Part shown: piece after piece, positions 14,156-21,104 of the stretch | Numbering within the stretch: position 1 is the stretch's first letter | How the letters are laid out: each line of letters starts with the position of its first letter | Assembly (NCBI GenBank): GCA_024653775.1 | Contig: JANLHZ010000126.1 | Coordinates: forward strand, 1 to 38,520 | Reading direction: 5' to 3' | From: Planctomycetota bacterium | GTDB taxonomy: Bacteria; Planctomycetota; UBA8742; JACQVU01; JANLHZ01 | DNA: 38,520 bases | Notes under the pieces: generated by a model | What the model was told of the DNA's origin: nothing | Databases searched by the model: none | What the model saw: the letters and a program-made list of their open reading frames with translations, nothing else | Made by a program: the position numbers and the translations under genes

Positions 14156-15175
14156 CTGGAACCAGAGATTAAAAAGCCGAATATCGTCAGAAAGATCTTC
14201 GGGATTCTTCTTCGCGTCATAATCGTCGCGGGGGGATTCTGGATTCTCTACTATCAGGATGCGTTCACCTTCGAAGGACTCGAAAGCGCCGCGAAGCTGG
14301 TTGTAAAGCCGCTGACGTGGGCTTGCATTTTCGTTTACGTCGTGTCGCACTACTTTGGAATGGCGTTTCGCTGGCAGATTCTGCTTTCGGTCAAACCTCA
14401 CGACATTTCATTCGCCCGCTCGGTCAAACTGATGTGGATCGGCGATTTCTACAGCCAGGTGATCCCTGGCACCATCTCAGGCGACTTCGTAAAGGCTTAT
14501 CTCGCCGCGAAGAATTCGAACGATCGCGCCAGGGTCGCACTCAGCGTTCTGGTGGACCGAATCGCGGGCCTCGTCGGGCTGCTGACTCTCGCCTTCGTCA
14601 CCGTGTGCTATCTGTATTATTCGGCGGAGCATCGAGATGAACTTTTTCACATGCTGGTCATATTGCTTGGATGCATGGTCGCCTTCATCCTGGGAAGTTT
14701 GGTGTACTTTTCATCTAAAGCGCGCAGAATTCTTCGAATAGATAAAATTATCGCTAAGTTGCCGTTTTCTAGCTTTCTGAAGTCCGTCGATGCCGCGATT
14801 TTGATTTATAAAGACCACAAGGCCAGGATTTTCGTCTCTGTGGGCCTTTCTATTCTGATTCAGCTTTTTGGACTCGGGGCGTTCTACTTCGCCGCAGCGG
14901 ATATTGAAGTGAACGGCGTTACGTTCGCAGAACAAATATCTTTGTATGAATTTCTTGCAGTTTTAATTGTTATGATAATAGTTTCAGTCGGGATTCCCGT
15001 CCCCGGCGGCTGGGGTGCGGGCGACGCTCTTTTCGCCGGCGTCGCACTGAGTCTTTTTAACGTTGAAGCATGGATTTCCACACCTGCGTCTCTTTTCATC
15101 AGGGCAATAATTTTGTCCACTGCTCTTTTTGGTGCTATACTGTATCTGTTCGAAAAAGACAAGGTAAAGATATGA
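14156..15175 (+). CDS. Lysylphosphatidylglycerol synthase TM-domain/UPF0104-type flippase-like membrane protein
   Basis: An integral membrane protein with about eight hydrophobic segments. The frame carries GTISGDFVKAYLAAK and SVLVDRIAGLVGLL, the hallmark loop and helix of the LPG-synthase transmembrane family, and ends with IVSVGIPVPGGWGAGDALF. Members move or modify lipids across the inner membrane. The first membrane helix (IFGILLRVIIVAGGFWILYY) lies upstream of the first in-frame GTG/ATG at 14342, so the real start must be earlier. The frame is open back to a stop at 14093-14095 and contains no ATG, GTG or TTG before the helix. The best candidate is CTG at 14156, with GGAG at 14146-14149 and six bases of spacing; ATT at 14096 is another. 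The PilZ gene follows after 24 bases. Confidence 0.72.
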   Translation: MEPEIKKPNIVRKIFGILLRVIIVAGGFWILYYQDAFTFEGLESAAKLVVKPLTWACIFVYVVSHYFGMAFRWQILLSVKPHDISFARSVKLMWIGDFYSQVIPGTISGDFVKAYLAAKNSNDRARVALSVLVDRIAGLVGLLTLAFVTVCYLYYSAEHRDELFHMLVILLGCMVAFILGSLVYFSSKARRILRIDKIIAKLPFSSFLKSVDAAILIYKDHKARIFVSVGLSILIQLFGLGAFYFAAADIEVNGVTFAEQISLYEFLAVLIVMIIVSVGIPVPGGWGAGDALFAGVALSLFNVEAWISTPASLFIRAIILSTALFGAILYLFEKDKVKI

Positions 15176-15199
15176 AACCACAAGTATGAAGGAGTTATC

Positions 15200-15526
15200 A
15201 TGTCACTTCCTCTGACCAGGTCGCTTTTCCAGCCGCAGGAAAGAAGAGAGTACCCAAGAGAAGAAACCAACGGACAATTTTCCTTCAAAATCACAAAAGT
15301 GCGGTCGGGAACCTTTCACGGCAATCCGCAGGGAGACGCCGAGATACTCGACGTAAGCAAGGGCGGGCTTAAGTTCAACACAGAGCTTGCCGTCAGCCGG
15401 GGAATGCAGATTCTCGTGACGGAAGACGAACGCGGCTCGATCGGAAAGGGCCGGTACATCAGAATCATCCGCGTCGATCTCGACGGCAAGAACAGGGTCT
15501 GCGCCGCGGAGTACGACAACAAGTAG
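15200..15526 (+). CDS. PilZ domain protein (cyclic di-GMP-binding family)
   Basis: A 108-residue single-domain protein with both PilZ signatures: the arginine motif ERREYPR around residues 14-20 and DVSKGGLKF at 51-59, the D/N-x-S-x-x-G loop. These residues wrap around cyclic di-GMP in characterised PilZ domains, so c-di-GMP binding is likely. It starts at ATG 15200 with AAGGAG five bases upstream. It follows the flippase-like gene in the same operon, so it may link c-di-GMP to membrane or envelope glycolipid traffic; this is inferred from adjacency only. No transmembrane or output domain is attached. Confidence 0.82.
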   Translation: MSLPLTRSLFQPQERREYPREETNGQFSFKITKVRSGTFHGNPQGDAEILDVSKGGLKFNTELAVSRGMQILVTEDERGSIGKGRYIRIIRVDLDGKNRVCAAEYDNK

Positions 15527-15528
15527 GC

Positions 15529-15557
15529 TTGTAGCCTGCACGTTTGTCGTTTACAAT
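15529..15557 (+). promoter_or_regulatory. Promoter placed for a leaderless VOC transcript
   Basis: TTGTAG (15529-15534) and TACAAT (15552-15557) are 17 bp apart. The ATG begins at 15564, seven bases after the -10 box, the same geometry as at 1737/1744, and has no Shine-Dalgarno sequence. The -35 element is only half consensus. Confidence 0.45.
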
Positions 15558-15563
15558 TCGGGT

Positions 15564-15977
15564 ATGCGAGGCATACTTTCGATAACCATTCTTCACGTCA
15601 CCGATCTGAGCGCGTCGAAACAACTGTTTCTGGACGGCTTCGGGTTTCCCTGTACAGTCGACGACGATGACGATTACGTGGAGTTCAGTTGCGGCAAAAC
15701 GAGGCTCGGGCTGAAAAAAATCTCGGATGAGTTCGTGACTGGAAAACAGAAGGTCGAGCTTTACTTCCACGTTCAGGATGTCGAGGCGATTTTCGCAAAG
15801 CTCGTCGAAACGGGGGCGACCTCGATCTCCGCTCCAGCGAGAATGCCGTGGGGCGACCTCGTCGGATACGTTTCGACGGGAGACGGCCACGTCATCGCTA
15901 TCGCGTCGAGCGAGCGTATTAAAGGCTCCGGCAGCGGCGAATTCGAGAGCGTCCACCCTCAGCCGAGCGACGGCTAA
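15564..15977 (+). CDS. VOC-superfamily (glyoxalase/bleomycin-resistance-like) protein
   Basis: A 137-residue protein with the vicinal-oxygen-chelate pattern of two beta-alpha-beta-beta-beta modules: ITILHVTDLSASKQLFLDGFGF at the start and YFHVQDVEAIFAKLVETGA in the second half, then PWGDLVGYVSTGDGHVIAI. Metal ligand positions look partly kept (H14; E74 in KVELYFHV; no obvious glutamate in the last strand), so it may bind a ligand rather than act as a glyoxalase. These proteins serve in detoxification, antibiotic binding or ring cleavage; none can be selected. The ATG at 15564 has no ribosome-binding site but a suitably placed -10 box. The C-terminal 15 residues are polar and unstructured. actF, convergent, ends at 16031. 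Confidence 0.78.
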   Translation: MRGILSITILHVTDLSASKQLFLDGFGFPCTVDDDDDYVEFSCGKTRLGLKKISDEFVTGKQKVELYFHVQDVEAIFAKLVETGATSISAPARMPWGDLVGYVSTGDGHVIAIASSERIKGSGSGEFESVHPQPSDG

Positions 15978-16030
15978 CGACGTGCGAGGCGTTAGCGAGG
16001 GCGAAAGAATTACGTTGGCGCCATTCGCAT

Positions 16031-17368
16031 CTACTGATGGTGGTGCAGGCTTTCCTGCAGGTACGGATCGCCGGACGGGACGAGGTTCGCCTTGCCGAGG
16101 TAGGTGAACGTCGCGAGTACGAACATTCCGATCGCGCCGAGGAAGATTCCGATTTCGGTCCAGCCGAACACGGGTGCGCTGTAGTACGCGGGGAACACCA
16201 TCAGGTAGAGGTCCAGCCAGTGTCCGACGAGAATCACCGCGCTTGTCGCGAACATAATGTTCATGTTGCGCTTGTTCGGTCTCGGAAGCAGCGCGAAGAA
16301 CGGCAGCACCCAGTTCACCCCGACGTTCAGGAAGAACAGGAACCGATACTCGCCGTTGAATCTGACTTCGTAGTAGCCGACCTCTTCGGGCATGTTCGAG
16401 TACCAGATAAGCATGAACTGGCTGAACCAGATGTACGCCCAGAACGTGCTCATGCCGAACATCAGCTTGCCGAGGTCCTGGAAATGCTCTTCGTTGACGA
16501 ACGTCAGATAGCCGCGACGTTTCAGCAGGATCGTGATCATCGTGATCATAGCGAGACTCGAAACGAAAAGCCCCGCGAAGCAGTACACGCCGAAGATCGT
16601 AGAGAACCAGTGCGGCTCGACGCTCATTATGAAATCGACGCTCGCCGCGGAGAAGCTCAGTCCGAATAGCGGCAGGAAAATGCTCGACACCTTCAGATTG
16701 GCTTTCGTGTGGCTGACGTTCTTGTCCATATCCTGCTTGCGCGAATTCTTGACGAGAAGGTTCGCAAGCCCGATCCAGATGAGCAGGTAAAGCACCATCC
16801 GCACGTAGAAGAAATTCTTGCTTAGCCACCAGGATTTAGAATCGAGAATTTCGTCCGCGGCGCGAAGCTCGTCTGCGCTCTCTTCGCCCTCGGCTGAGCC
16901 GGTCTTCTCGTGGGCTTCCGACTTGTGCGCCGGCGCGCTGTAAACCGGAGAAACCATCAGCGGACTGCTGCCGCCTTCCGTGGCCGCACCGCCTTCTTCG
17001 TGGGCCGCCTCGGAAGGATGCCTCGGAAGGGACCAGCTATAAAGGTAGCTCATGCCGAGAACCACCACGATCGTCGTTACGATGGTGATCGGAAGCGCCT
17101 TGGTCATCGCCTCCGGAATCCTGCGGACGACGACGCTCCAGCCCGCGCCCGCGACGTACTGCAGCGCGATCCAGAACGCGCCGCCCAGCGCGAGCGTCAG
17201 AAGATAGAAGTGTGAGACGAGGACGTTCGCGAAAGCTCGCAGTTCGCCGGCTTCCTGGAAATACTGCCAGAGAAACGTGATCGCGCCTATGACTATCATT
17301 GCTATCGCGGCGTTCTTCATCCTTGGCGACGTTTTGTAGGTGACGTTTTCGACGTGTGCGTCAGACAT
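16031..17368 (-). CDS. actF: Alternative complex III, quinol-side membrane subunit ActF
   Basis: A 445-residue integral membrane protein with about ten helices, matching the ActF subunit in length and order of motifs: an early SHFYLLTLALGGAFWIALQYV helix, a charged loop of about 50 residues rich in E, H and S, then FFYVRMVLYLLIWIGLANLL, SVDFIMSVEPHWFSTIFGVY and SQFMLIWYSNMPEEVGYY. ActF and ActC are related to the NrfD family and anchor ACIII, which oxidises quinol and passes electrons through ActB, ActA and ActE. GAGGG lies six bases before the ATG. It is the last gene of the act operon; no oxidase subunit genes follow, unlike in many organisms where cytochrome oxidase genes come next. Confidence 0.9.
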   Translation of the reverse strand: MSDAHVENVTYKTSPRMKNAAIAMIVIGAITFLWQYFQEAGELRAFANVLVSHFYLLTLALGGAFWIALQYVAGAGWSVVVRRIPEAMTKALPITIVTTIVVVLGMSYLYSWSLPRHPSEAAHEEGGAATEGGSSPLMVSPVYSAPAHKSEAHEKTGSAEGEESADELRAADEILDSKSWWLSKNFFYVRMVLYLLIWIGLANLLVKNSRKQDMDKNVSHTKANLKVSSIFLPLFGLSFSAASVDFIMSVEPHWFSTIFGVYCFAGLFVSSLAMITMITILLKRRGYLTFVNEEHFQDLGKLMFGMSTFWAYIWFSQFMLIWYSNMPEEVGYYEVRFNGEYRFLFFLNVGVNWVLPFFALLPRPNKRNMNIMFATSAVILVGHWLDLYLMVFPAYYSAPVFGWTEIGIFLGAIGMFVLATFTYLGKANLVPSGDPYLQESLHHHQ

Positions 17369-17421
17369 TTATTTCCCTCTGCGAAAATCTTTCTGCAAAC
17401 CTGTCTTCTACCTTCTATGCG

Positions 17422-18075
17422 CTACTGCGCCGGTTTTTCCTCCGTGCGCAGGTAACGAATAATCTTCCATCTGTCCTCGGGAAGAATCTGCGCAGCGTAC
17501 CCCGGCATCAGTCTCGCGGGTCCGCCGCGGCTGATGATGTAGTAAAGCGTTCCGTCCGGATGCTTCGCGGTTAGAGGCGAAAGATCGAGCGCCGCGACGC
17601 CGAACTCTACCAGCGGTCCGGGCTTCCCTGAGCCAAGCTCTCCGTGGCAGACGAGGCAGTAGGTCTCGAACATCTTCTGCCCGCGCGCGAGAACCTTCCG
17701 CTCTTCCGCGCCCGGGTCGAATCCCTCCGGAACCTCCGCAAGCGCGAGCGGCCTCAGCTTCGCCGGCATCTGGATGGTCTCCCCGGCGTACCTCATCTCG
17801 TCGAAGAAGCTCGCGAGAATCGTTCCCGCGGGCGGATTCAGCACCAGCGGCGCGTGCCCCCTTGCGACTGTTCCGGGCACTTCGTTCTGAAGCGTCTGCC
17901 CGTTGGGAAGAACGTCGTACAAGGCGCCGCCGAAAGCCTCGTGGGCGACGGAATACTGCATCTCCGTAAATATTTCCCAGTTGCGCTGCTCAGTGTCCGC
18001 GTTGACAAGTAACGCGACCGCGAAAAGCAGAAGGCAGGGTCCGAGCGCAATTCCAAGTCTGATAAGCGAAATCAT
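17422..18075 (-). CDS. actE: Alternative complex III, monoheme cytochrome c subunit ActE
   Basis: A 217-residue protein with an N-terminal signal-anchor or signal peptide (LIRLGIALGPCLLLFAVALL). C14 in GPCLL could be a lipidation cysteine, as ActE is lipidated in studied complexes. A single heme c motif CLVCH is at 140-144, and a probable axial Met190 lies in RLMPGY. The domain is a class I cytochrome c. It accepts electrons inside ACIII and hands them to the soluble partner or terminal oxidase. The start codon lies 36 bases after the end of actD, and actF follows after 53 bases, so it is embedded in the operon. Confidence 0.9.
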   Translation of the reverse strand: MISLIRLGIALGPCLLLFAVALLVNADTEQRNWEIFTEMQYSVAHEAFGGALYDVLPNGQTLQNEVPGTVARGHAPLVLNPPAGTILASFFDEMRYAGETIQMPAKLRPLALAEVPEGFDPGAEERKVLARGQKMFETYCLVCHGELGSGKPGPLVEFGVAALDLSPLTAKHPDGTLYYIISRGGPARLMPGYAAQILPEDRWKIIRYLRTEEKPAQ

Positions 18076-18111
18076 TTCTAAACTCTCGATGTCGATTAAG
18101 GAGGCTAACTC

Positions 18112-18699
18112 CTAATGATGAGTCGTTTCGGTTTGATGGACGGGACCAGAACCCGGCGCTCCCTCCGCGACGGTTAGAGTGTCTTCAAGCCTTTCCTCGA
18201 TGTGCGTGGCGCCGAAATCCGCGAAAAACGGCTGAAGGTCCTTCGCGGTGATCGTGGCGGAATCCGCCTTCAGAACCAGCGCGAACTTGTCGTTCGTGAC
18301 GCTCGGCAGCAGGAAGTCCGGCTTCTTGAATGGAAACAGCTTGCTCCGCGCGAACAGCACCACGATGCTTCCAAGACCGCCGAAAAGGACCGCGCATTCG
18401 AACGTGATCGGGATGTACGCCGGCAGCGAATTCAGCGGCTTGCCGCCGATCACCGCGGGCCAGTCGACCATCGTGATGTACATCTGGCCGAAGACCGCGC
18501 CGAGAGCACCAAGCATTCCGAAAATGAAGCATACCCAGGTCATCCGCGAGAACCGAAGGCCCATTGCCTCGTCCATCCCGTGCACCGCGTACGGCGTGAA
18601 CACGTCGACGATGGTGTGCCCGCTCTCGCGGGATTTCCTCGTCGCTCCGAGGATGTCGTCCTCGTGCTCGAAATATGCAACTACGTATGTTTGACTCAT
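18112..18699 (-). CDS. actD: Alternative complex III, subunit ActD (DUF3341)
   Basis: A 195-residue protein of the ActD type. A soluble N-terminal part (YVVAYFEHEDDILGATRKSRE) ends in YAVHGMDEAMG. Two membrane helices follow (WVCFIFGMLGALGAVFGQMY and FECAVLFGGLGSIVVLFA), then a soluble tail. The pair YAVHGMDEA and DWPAVIGGKPLNSLPAYIPITFE is diagnostic of the family. ActD stabilises the membrane core of ACIII and carries no cofactor. AAGG lies about nine bases before the ATG at 18699. In other act operons it follows actC directly; here the cassette at 18749-19731 lies between, so its transcription may depend on read-through or on a promoter in the cassette. Confidence 0.88.
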   Translation of the reverse strand: MSQTYVVAYFEHEDDILGATRKSRESGHTIVDVFTPYAVHGMDEAMGLRFSRMTWVCFIFGMLGALGAVFGQMYITMVDWPAVIGGKPLNSLPAYIPITFECAVLFGGLGSIVVLFARSKLFPFKKPDFLLPSVTNDKFALVLKADSATITAKDLQPFFADFGATHIEERLEDTLTVAEGAPGSGPVHQTETTHH

Positions 18700-18836
18700 C
18701 TCACACTACCTTGTTTATGTAACTCTTCAGCACAGAGACGCGGTTTACGCAACTCTTCAGCGCGGAGCCGCAGAGAGCGCAGAGACTCGCAGAGAATTAA
18801 TTACTTTTGCTTTTTCAAAACTTGTATCATTCATCT

Positions 18837-19109
18837 TTATTGGTTTCTTACTGAATGGATATGATAACCTAATTTTTCACTCTTCAAGAATTCTTTTGCT
18901 TCATCAGTATGAAAATCTTCTGCTGGTAACAATACGTTGTTTCGATTCTCGTTTGATAGGGAAACAATGAACTTGATTGGATACTTTTTAGAATTTCTTT
19001 CAATATAATAATTGTCTATCTTTCGATCGTCTGGAATAGGTCGTCCGTTGTCAATTTGAGTCATTGTCCACTCAATGTCTTCTCTCTGGATGTTATCCGG
19101 AATTGCCAT
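18837..19109 (-). CDS. Small protein resembling the N-terminal head domain of ScoMcrA-like restriction enzymes
   Basis: A 90-residue, AT-rich gene. The product reads REDIEWTMTQIDNGRPIPDD, then YYIERNSKKYPIKFIVSLSN, LLPAEDFHTDEAKEFLKSE and a final LGYHIHSV. This order (helix, I-D-x-G-x-P, a strand carrying K-x-YP-K-x-I-S-L, an F-x-x-x-A-x-x-FL helix, an LG-strand) is that of the small domain found at the front of HNH/McrA- and McrBC-like restriction proteins. Here it stands alone with no nuclease attached. It could be a truncated defence gene, a regulator or an anti-restriction decoy; function is unknown. Its composition differs clearly from the act genes around it, which suggests transfer. 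It lies in the inverted-repeat cassette, 176 bases downstream of the GxxExxY gene. Confidence 0.55.
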   Translation of the reverse strand: MAIPDNIQREDIEWTMTQIDNGRPIPDDRKIDNYYIERNSKKYPIKFIVSLSNENRNNVLLPAEDFHTDEAKEFLKSEKLGYHIHSVRNQ

Positions 19110-19124
19110 ACTTATTAACCCTTT

Positions 19125-19174
19125 TCTTCTCTGCGTTCCTCTGCGTTCTCCGCGCCTCTGCGCTGAAGAATTGC
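19125..19174 (+). repeat. Internal copy of the 50-bp cassette repeat
   Basis: It is similar to the right end repeat, and both are followed by the same GCTAAT. It lies between the two cassette genes and supports stepwise growth of the cassette by repeated insertion. Confidence 0.6.
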
Positions 19175-19221
19175 GCTAATCACTGTTTGCCATTTTCCTA
19201 AATTTCATATACGTCTCCGCG

Positions 19222-19299
19222 CTGAAGAATTGCGCAAGTGATACTTTTAAGGATTATTCCCTGAAAAATTGCGCAAGTAGTACTTTCAAAGATTATTCA
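19222..19299 (-). repeat. Two 39-bp tandem units overlapping the GxxExxY stop
   Basis: Units 19222-19260 and 19261-19299 share most positions. Each carries a shortened end of the cassette repeat (CTGAAGAATTGCGC or CTGAAAAATTGCGC) joined to a copy of the last codons of the GxxExxY gene. The gene's 3' end has thus been duplicated together with the repeat. Confidence 0.6.
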
Positions 19300-19672
19300 C
19301 TCTTCTGACAATTCCATCCTTAAGCCATTCAACGTTGAAATTGATTAACAGTCCTACTTTCCAGTTTCCAATTTTCAGATATGTACTAATTTGCGACTTG
19401 TGTACCTTTTCAATTTTGTCAACTGACTTGCACTCTATTACCACTACCTTTTCAACAAGAATATCTACCCTATAGCTATCATCTAATTGCAATCCCTTGT
19501 AAACGATTGGCAGCTTCACTTGACGTTCAAATTCGATTCCTCGCAACTCCAGTTCATGACATAAGCAATGTTCATACGCAGATTCAAGCAGACCGGGGCC
19601 TAAAATTTTATGAACTTCAATCGCTGCTCCAATTATTCTCTCCGTTAAATTATTTAATTCCGCCTGTTCCAT
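19286..19672 (-). CDS. GxxExxY family protein (PD-(D/E)XK-like fold)
   Basis: A 128-residue protein with the family signature GPGLLESAYE around residues 26-35, then LCHELELRGIEFERQVKLPIVYKG, YRVDILVEKVVVIECKS and the final SQISTYLKIGNWKVGLLINFN. The D-I-L...V-I-E-C-K stretch is the PD-(D/E)XK nuclease core (Asp, Glu and Lys all present), so the fold may be catalytically able. Members are common in environmental bacteria, often next to short intergenic repeats; no role has been settled. The ATG at 19672 has AGGG just upstream; the preceding TTG is less likely. It is AT-rich and lies within the repeat-bounded cassette, with one repeat end 10 bases before its start codon. Confidence 0.85.
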   Translation of the reverse strand: MEQAELNNLTERIIGAAIEVHKILGPGLLESAYEHCLCHELELRGIEFERQVKLPIVYKGLQLDDSYRVDILVEKVVVIECKSVDKIEKVHKSQISTYLKIGNWKVGLLINFNVEWLKDGIVRRVNNL

Positions 19673-19732
19673 CAATCCCTAAATTCTCTGCGAGTCTCCG
19701 CGTTCTCTGCGTCTCTGCGCTGAAGAATTGCG

Positions 19733-21103
19733 CTAATGCTCCTTATTTCTCGTATTGGCGTACGATACCACGCTCTTCACCTCGCCGATCGAGATCATCG
19801 GCAGCACCCGGCAGAAGATCAAAAACAGCGTGAAGAACAGTCCGAACACGCCGATCAGGGTCATCACCTCGATCTTGGTCGGAACGTACCCCGTCCAGTT
19901 CGACGGCAGGTAGTCCCTATGGAGACTCGTCACGATGATGACGAAGCGCTCGAACCACATGCCGATATTGATGAAGATCGAAATAATGAAAACCCACTTG
20001 ACGTTGGTCCTTAGCTTCTTGAACCAGAAAAGCTGCGGAGTGATCACGTTGCAACTTACCATTATCCAGTAAGCCCACGCGAACGGGCCGAATGCGCGGT
20101 TAAGGAACGTGAACCGTTCGTAGATGCTTCCCGAGTACCACGCGATGAAAAACTCCGTGCCGTAAGCGAGGCCGACCATGGACCCCGTGAGCAGCGCGAT
20201 CTTGCACATTCTTTCGATGTGCGTCGTCGTTATGTACTCGTGAAGGTTCAGCACTTTCCTTGCGATGATCATAAGCGTCAGAACCATCCCGAATCCGCTG
20301 AACACCGCGCCCGCGACGAAGTACGGCGGGAAGATCGTCGTGTGCCAGCCCGGGATGACGCTCGTCGCGAAGTCCATACTGACGATGCTGTGCACCGATA
20401 GCACCAGCGGCGTCGCTAGACCCGCAAGGAGCATGTAAACCGTCTCGTAGCGAGACCAGATTCGGTTCGATCCGTTCCAGCCGAGGCTGAGGACGCCGAA
20501 AATGAACTTCTTGATCTTGCTGGTGGATTTGTCGCGGATCGTCGCGAGATCGGGTATCAGCCCGACGTACCAGAATCCGGCGGAGACGAGGAAGTACGTG
20601 GAGATCGCGAACACGTCCCACAGCAGCGGCGACCTCGGATTCGGCCAGAGCGAGCCGCGGGTATTCGGATACGGACCGACCCAGAACGCGAGCCACGGAC
20701 GGCCCATGTGGATCAGCGGGAAGAGTCCCGCGCACATTACCGCGAAGAGCGTCATCGCTTCCGCGCTGCGGTTGATCGACGTCCGCCACTTCTGCCGGAA
20801 AAGGAAAAGAATCGCGCTGATGAGCGTCCCGGCGTGGCCGATTCCGATCCAGAAGACGAAGTTCGTTATGTCGAAAGCCCAGCCGACGGAAGTGTTCAGC
20901 CCCCAGGTTCCGATGCCGACGAGCACCTGGTAGGTGATCGCGCCGATTCCCATCATAAGCGCGCTGAACGCGACGAGGAACGCCAGCCACCAGCTTTTGC
21001 TTGGAAGCCTGTTCATCGGCCGGCAGATTTCATCGGTGATCTGCCCGAGACTTTTGTTTCCTTCGACTAGTTTGACTCTCAGCGGAGAATAATGCGCACT
21101 CAT
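19733..21103 (-). CDS. actC: Alternative complex III, NrfD-like membrane subunit ActC
   Basis: A 456-residue protein with about ten membrane helices in the NrfD/polysulfide-reductase pattern: [54 protein letters not shown], then [16 protein letters not shown]. It holds a quinol site in ACIII and may take part in proton movement. The ATG at 21103 begins one base after the actB stop (21105), with GGGG seven bases upstream, which indicates translational coupling; an in-frame TTG at 21121 is rejected. The stop codon lies next to the right end of the repeat cassette (last repeat base 19731), so the insertion spared the coding sequence. Confidence 0.92.
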   Translation of the reverse strand: MSAHYSPLRVKLVEGNKSLGQITDEICRPMNRLPSKSWWLAFLVAFSALMMGIGAITYQVLVGIGTWGLNTSVGWAFDITNFVFWIGIGHAGTLISAILFLFRQKWRTSINRSAEAMTLFAVMCAGLFPLIHMGRPWLAFWVGPYPNTRGSLWPNPRSPLLWDVFAISTYFLVSAGFWYVGLIPDLATIRDKSTSKIKKFIFGVLSLGWNGSNRIWSRYETVYMLLAGLATPLVLSVHSIVSMDFATSVIPGWHTTIFPPYFVAGAVFSGFGMVLTLMIIARKVLNLHEYITTTHIERMCKIALLTGSMVGLAYGTEFFIAWYSGSIYERFTFLNRAFGPFAWAYWIMVSCNVITPQLFWFKKLRTNVKWVFIISIFINIGMWFERFVIIVTSLHRDYLPSNWTGYVPTKIEVMTLIGVFGLFFTLFLIFCRVLPMISIGEVKSVVSYANTRNKEH

Positions 21104-21104
21104 T

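Larger units (their letters stand above)
18749..19731. mobile_element. Inverted-repeat-bounded cassette inserted between actC and actD
   Basis: The 50-bp ends at 18749-18798 and 19682-19731 match in inverted orientation at 45 of 50 positions. The cassette carries two AT-rich genes, a small head-domain-like gene and a GxxExxY gene, both on the - strand like act. A further copy of the repeat (19125-19174, same orientation as the right end) lies between the genes. A truncated copy lies outside the left end (18719-18742), and a solo copy lies at 38089-38138. The right end abuts the actC stop codon at 19733-19735. The region between 18700 and 18836 holds only these repeats. Confidence 0.65.

Noticed and set aside
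14138-14401. 87-codon - strand frame at the 5' end of the flippase gene
   Set aside because: It is antisense to the first membrane helices of the flippase-like protein and shows no coding features.
19686-19716. Simple low-complexity artefact for the CTCTGCG repeats
   Set aside because: They are 50 bases long, copied with 90% identity in fixed boundaries at distant places, so they are treated as a defined repeat family instead.
18719-19737. CRISPR-like array from the several CTCTGCG-rich repeats
   Set aside because: The copies are in both orientations, unevenly spaced, partly truncated and separated by genes; there are no unique spacers of constant length and no cas genes.
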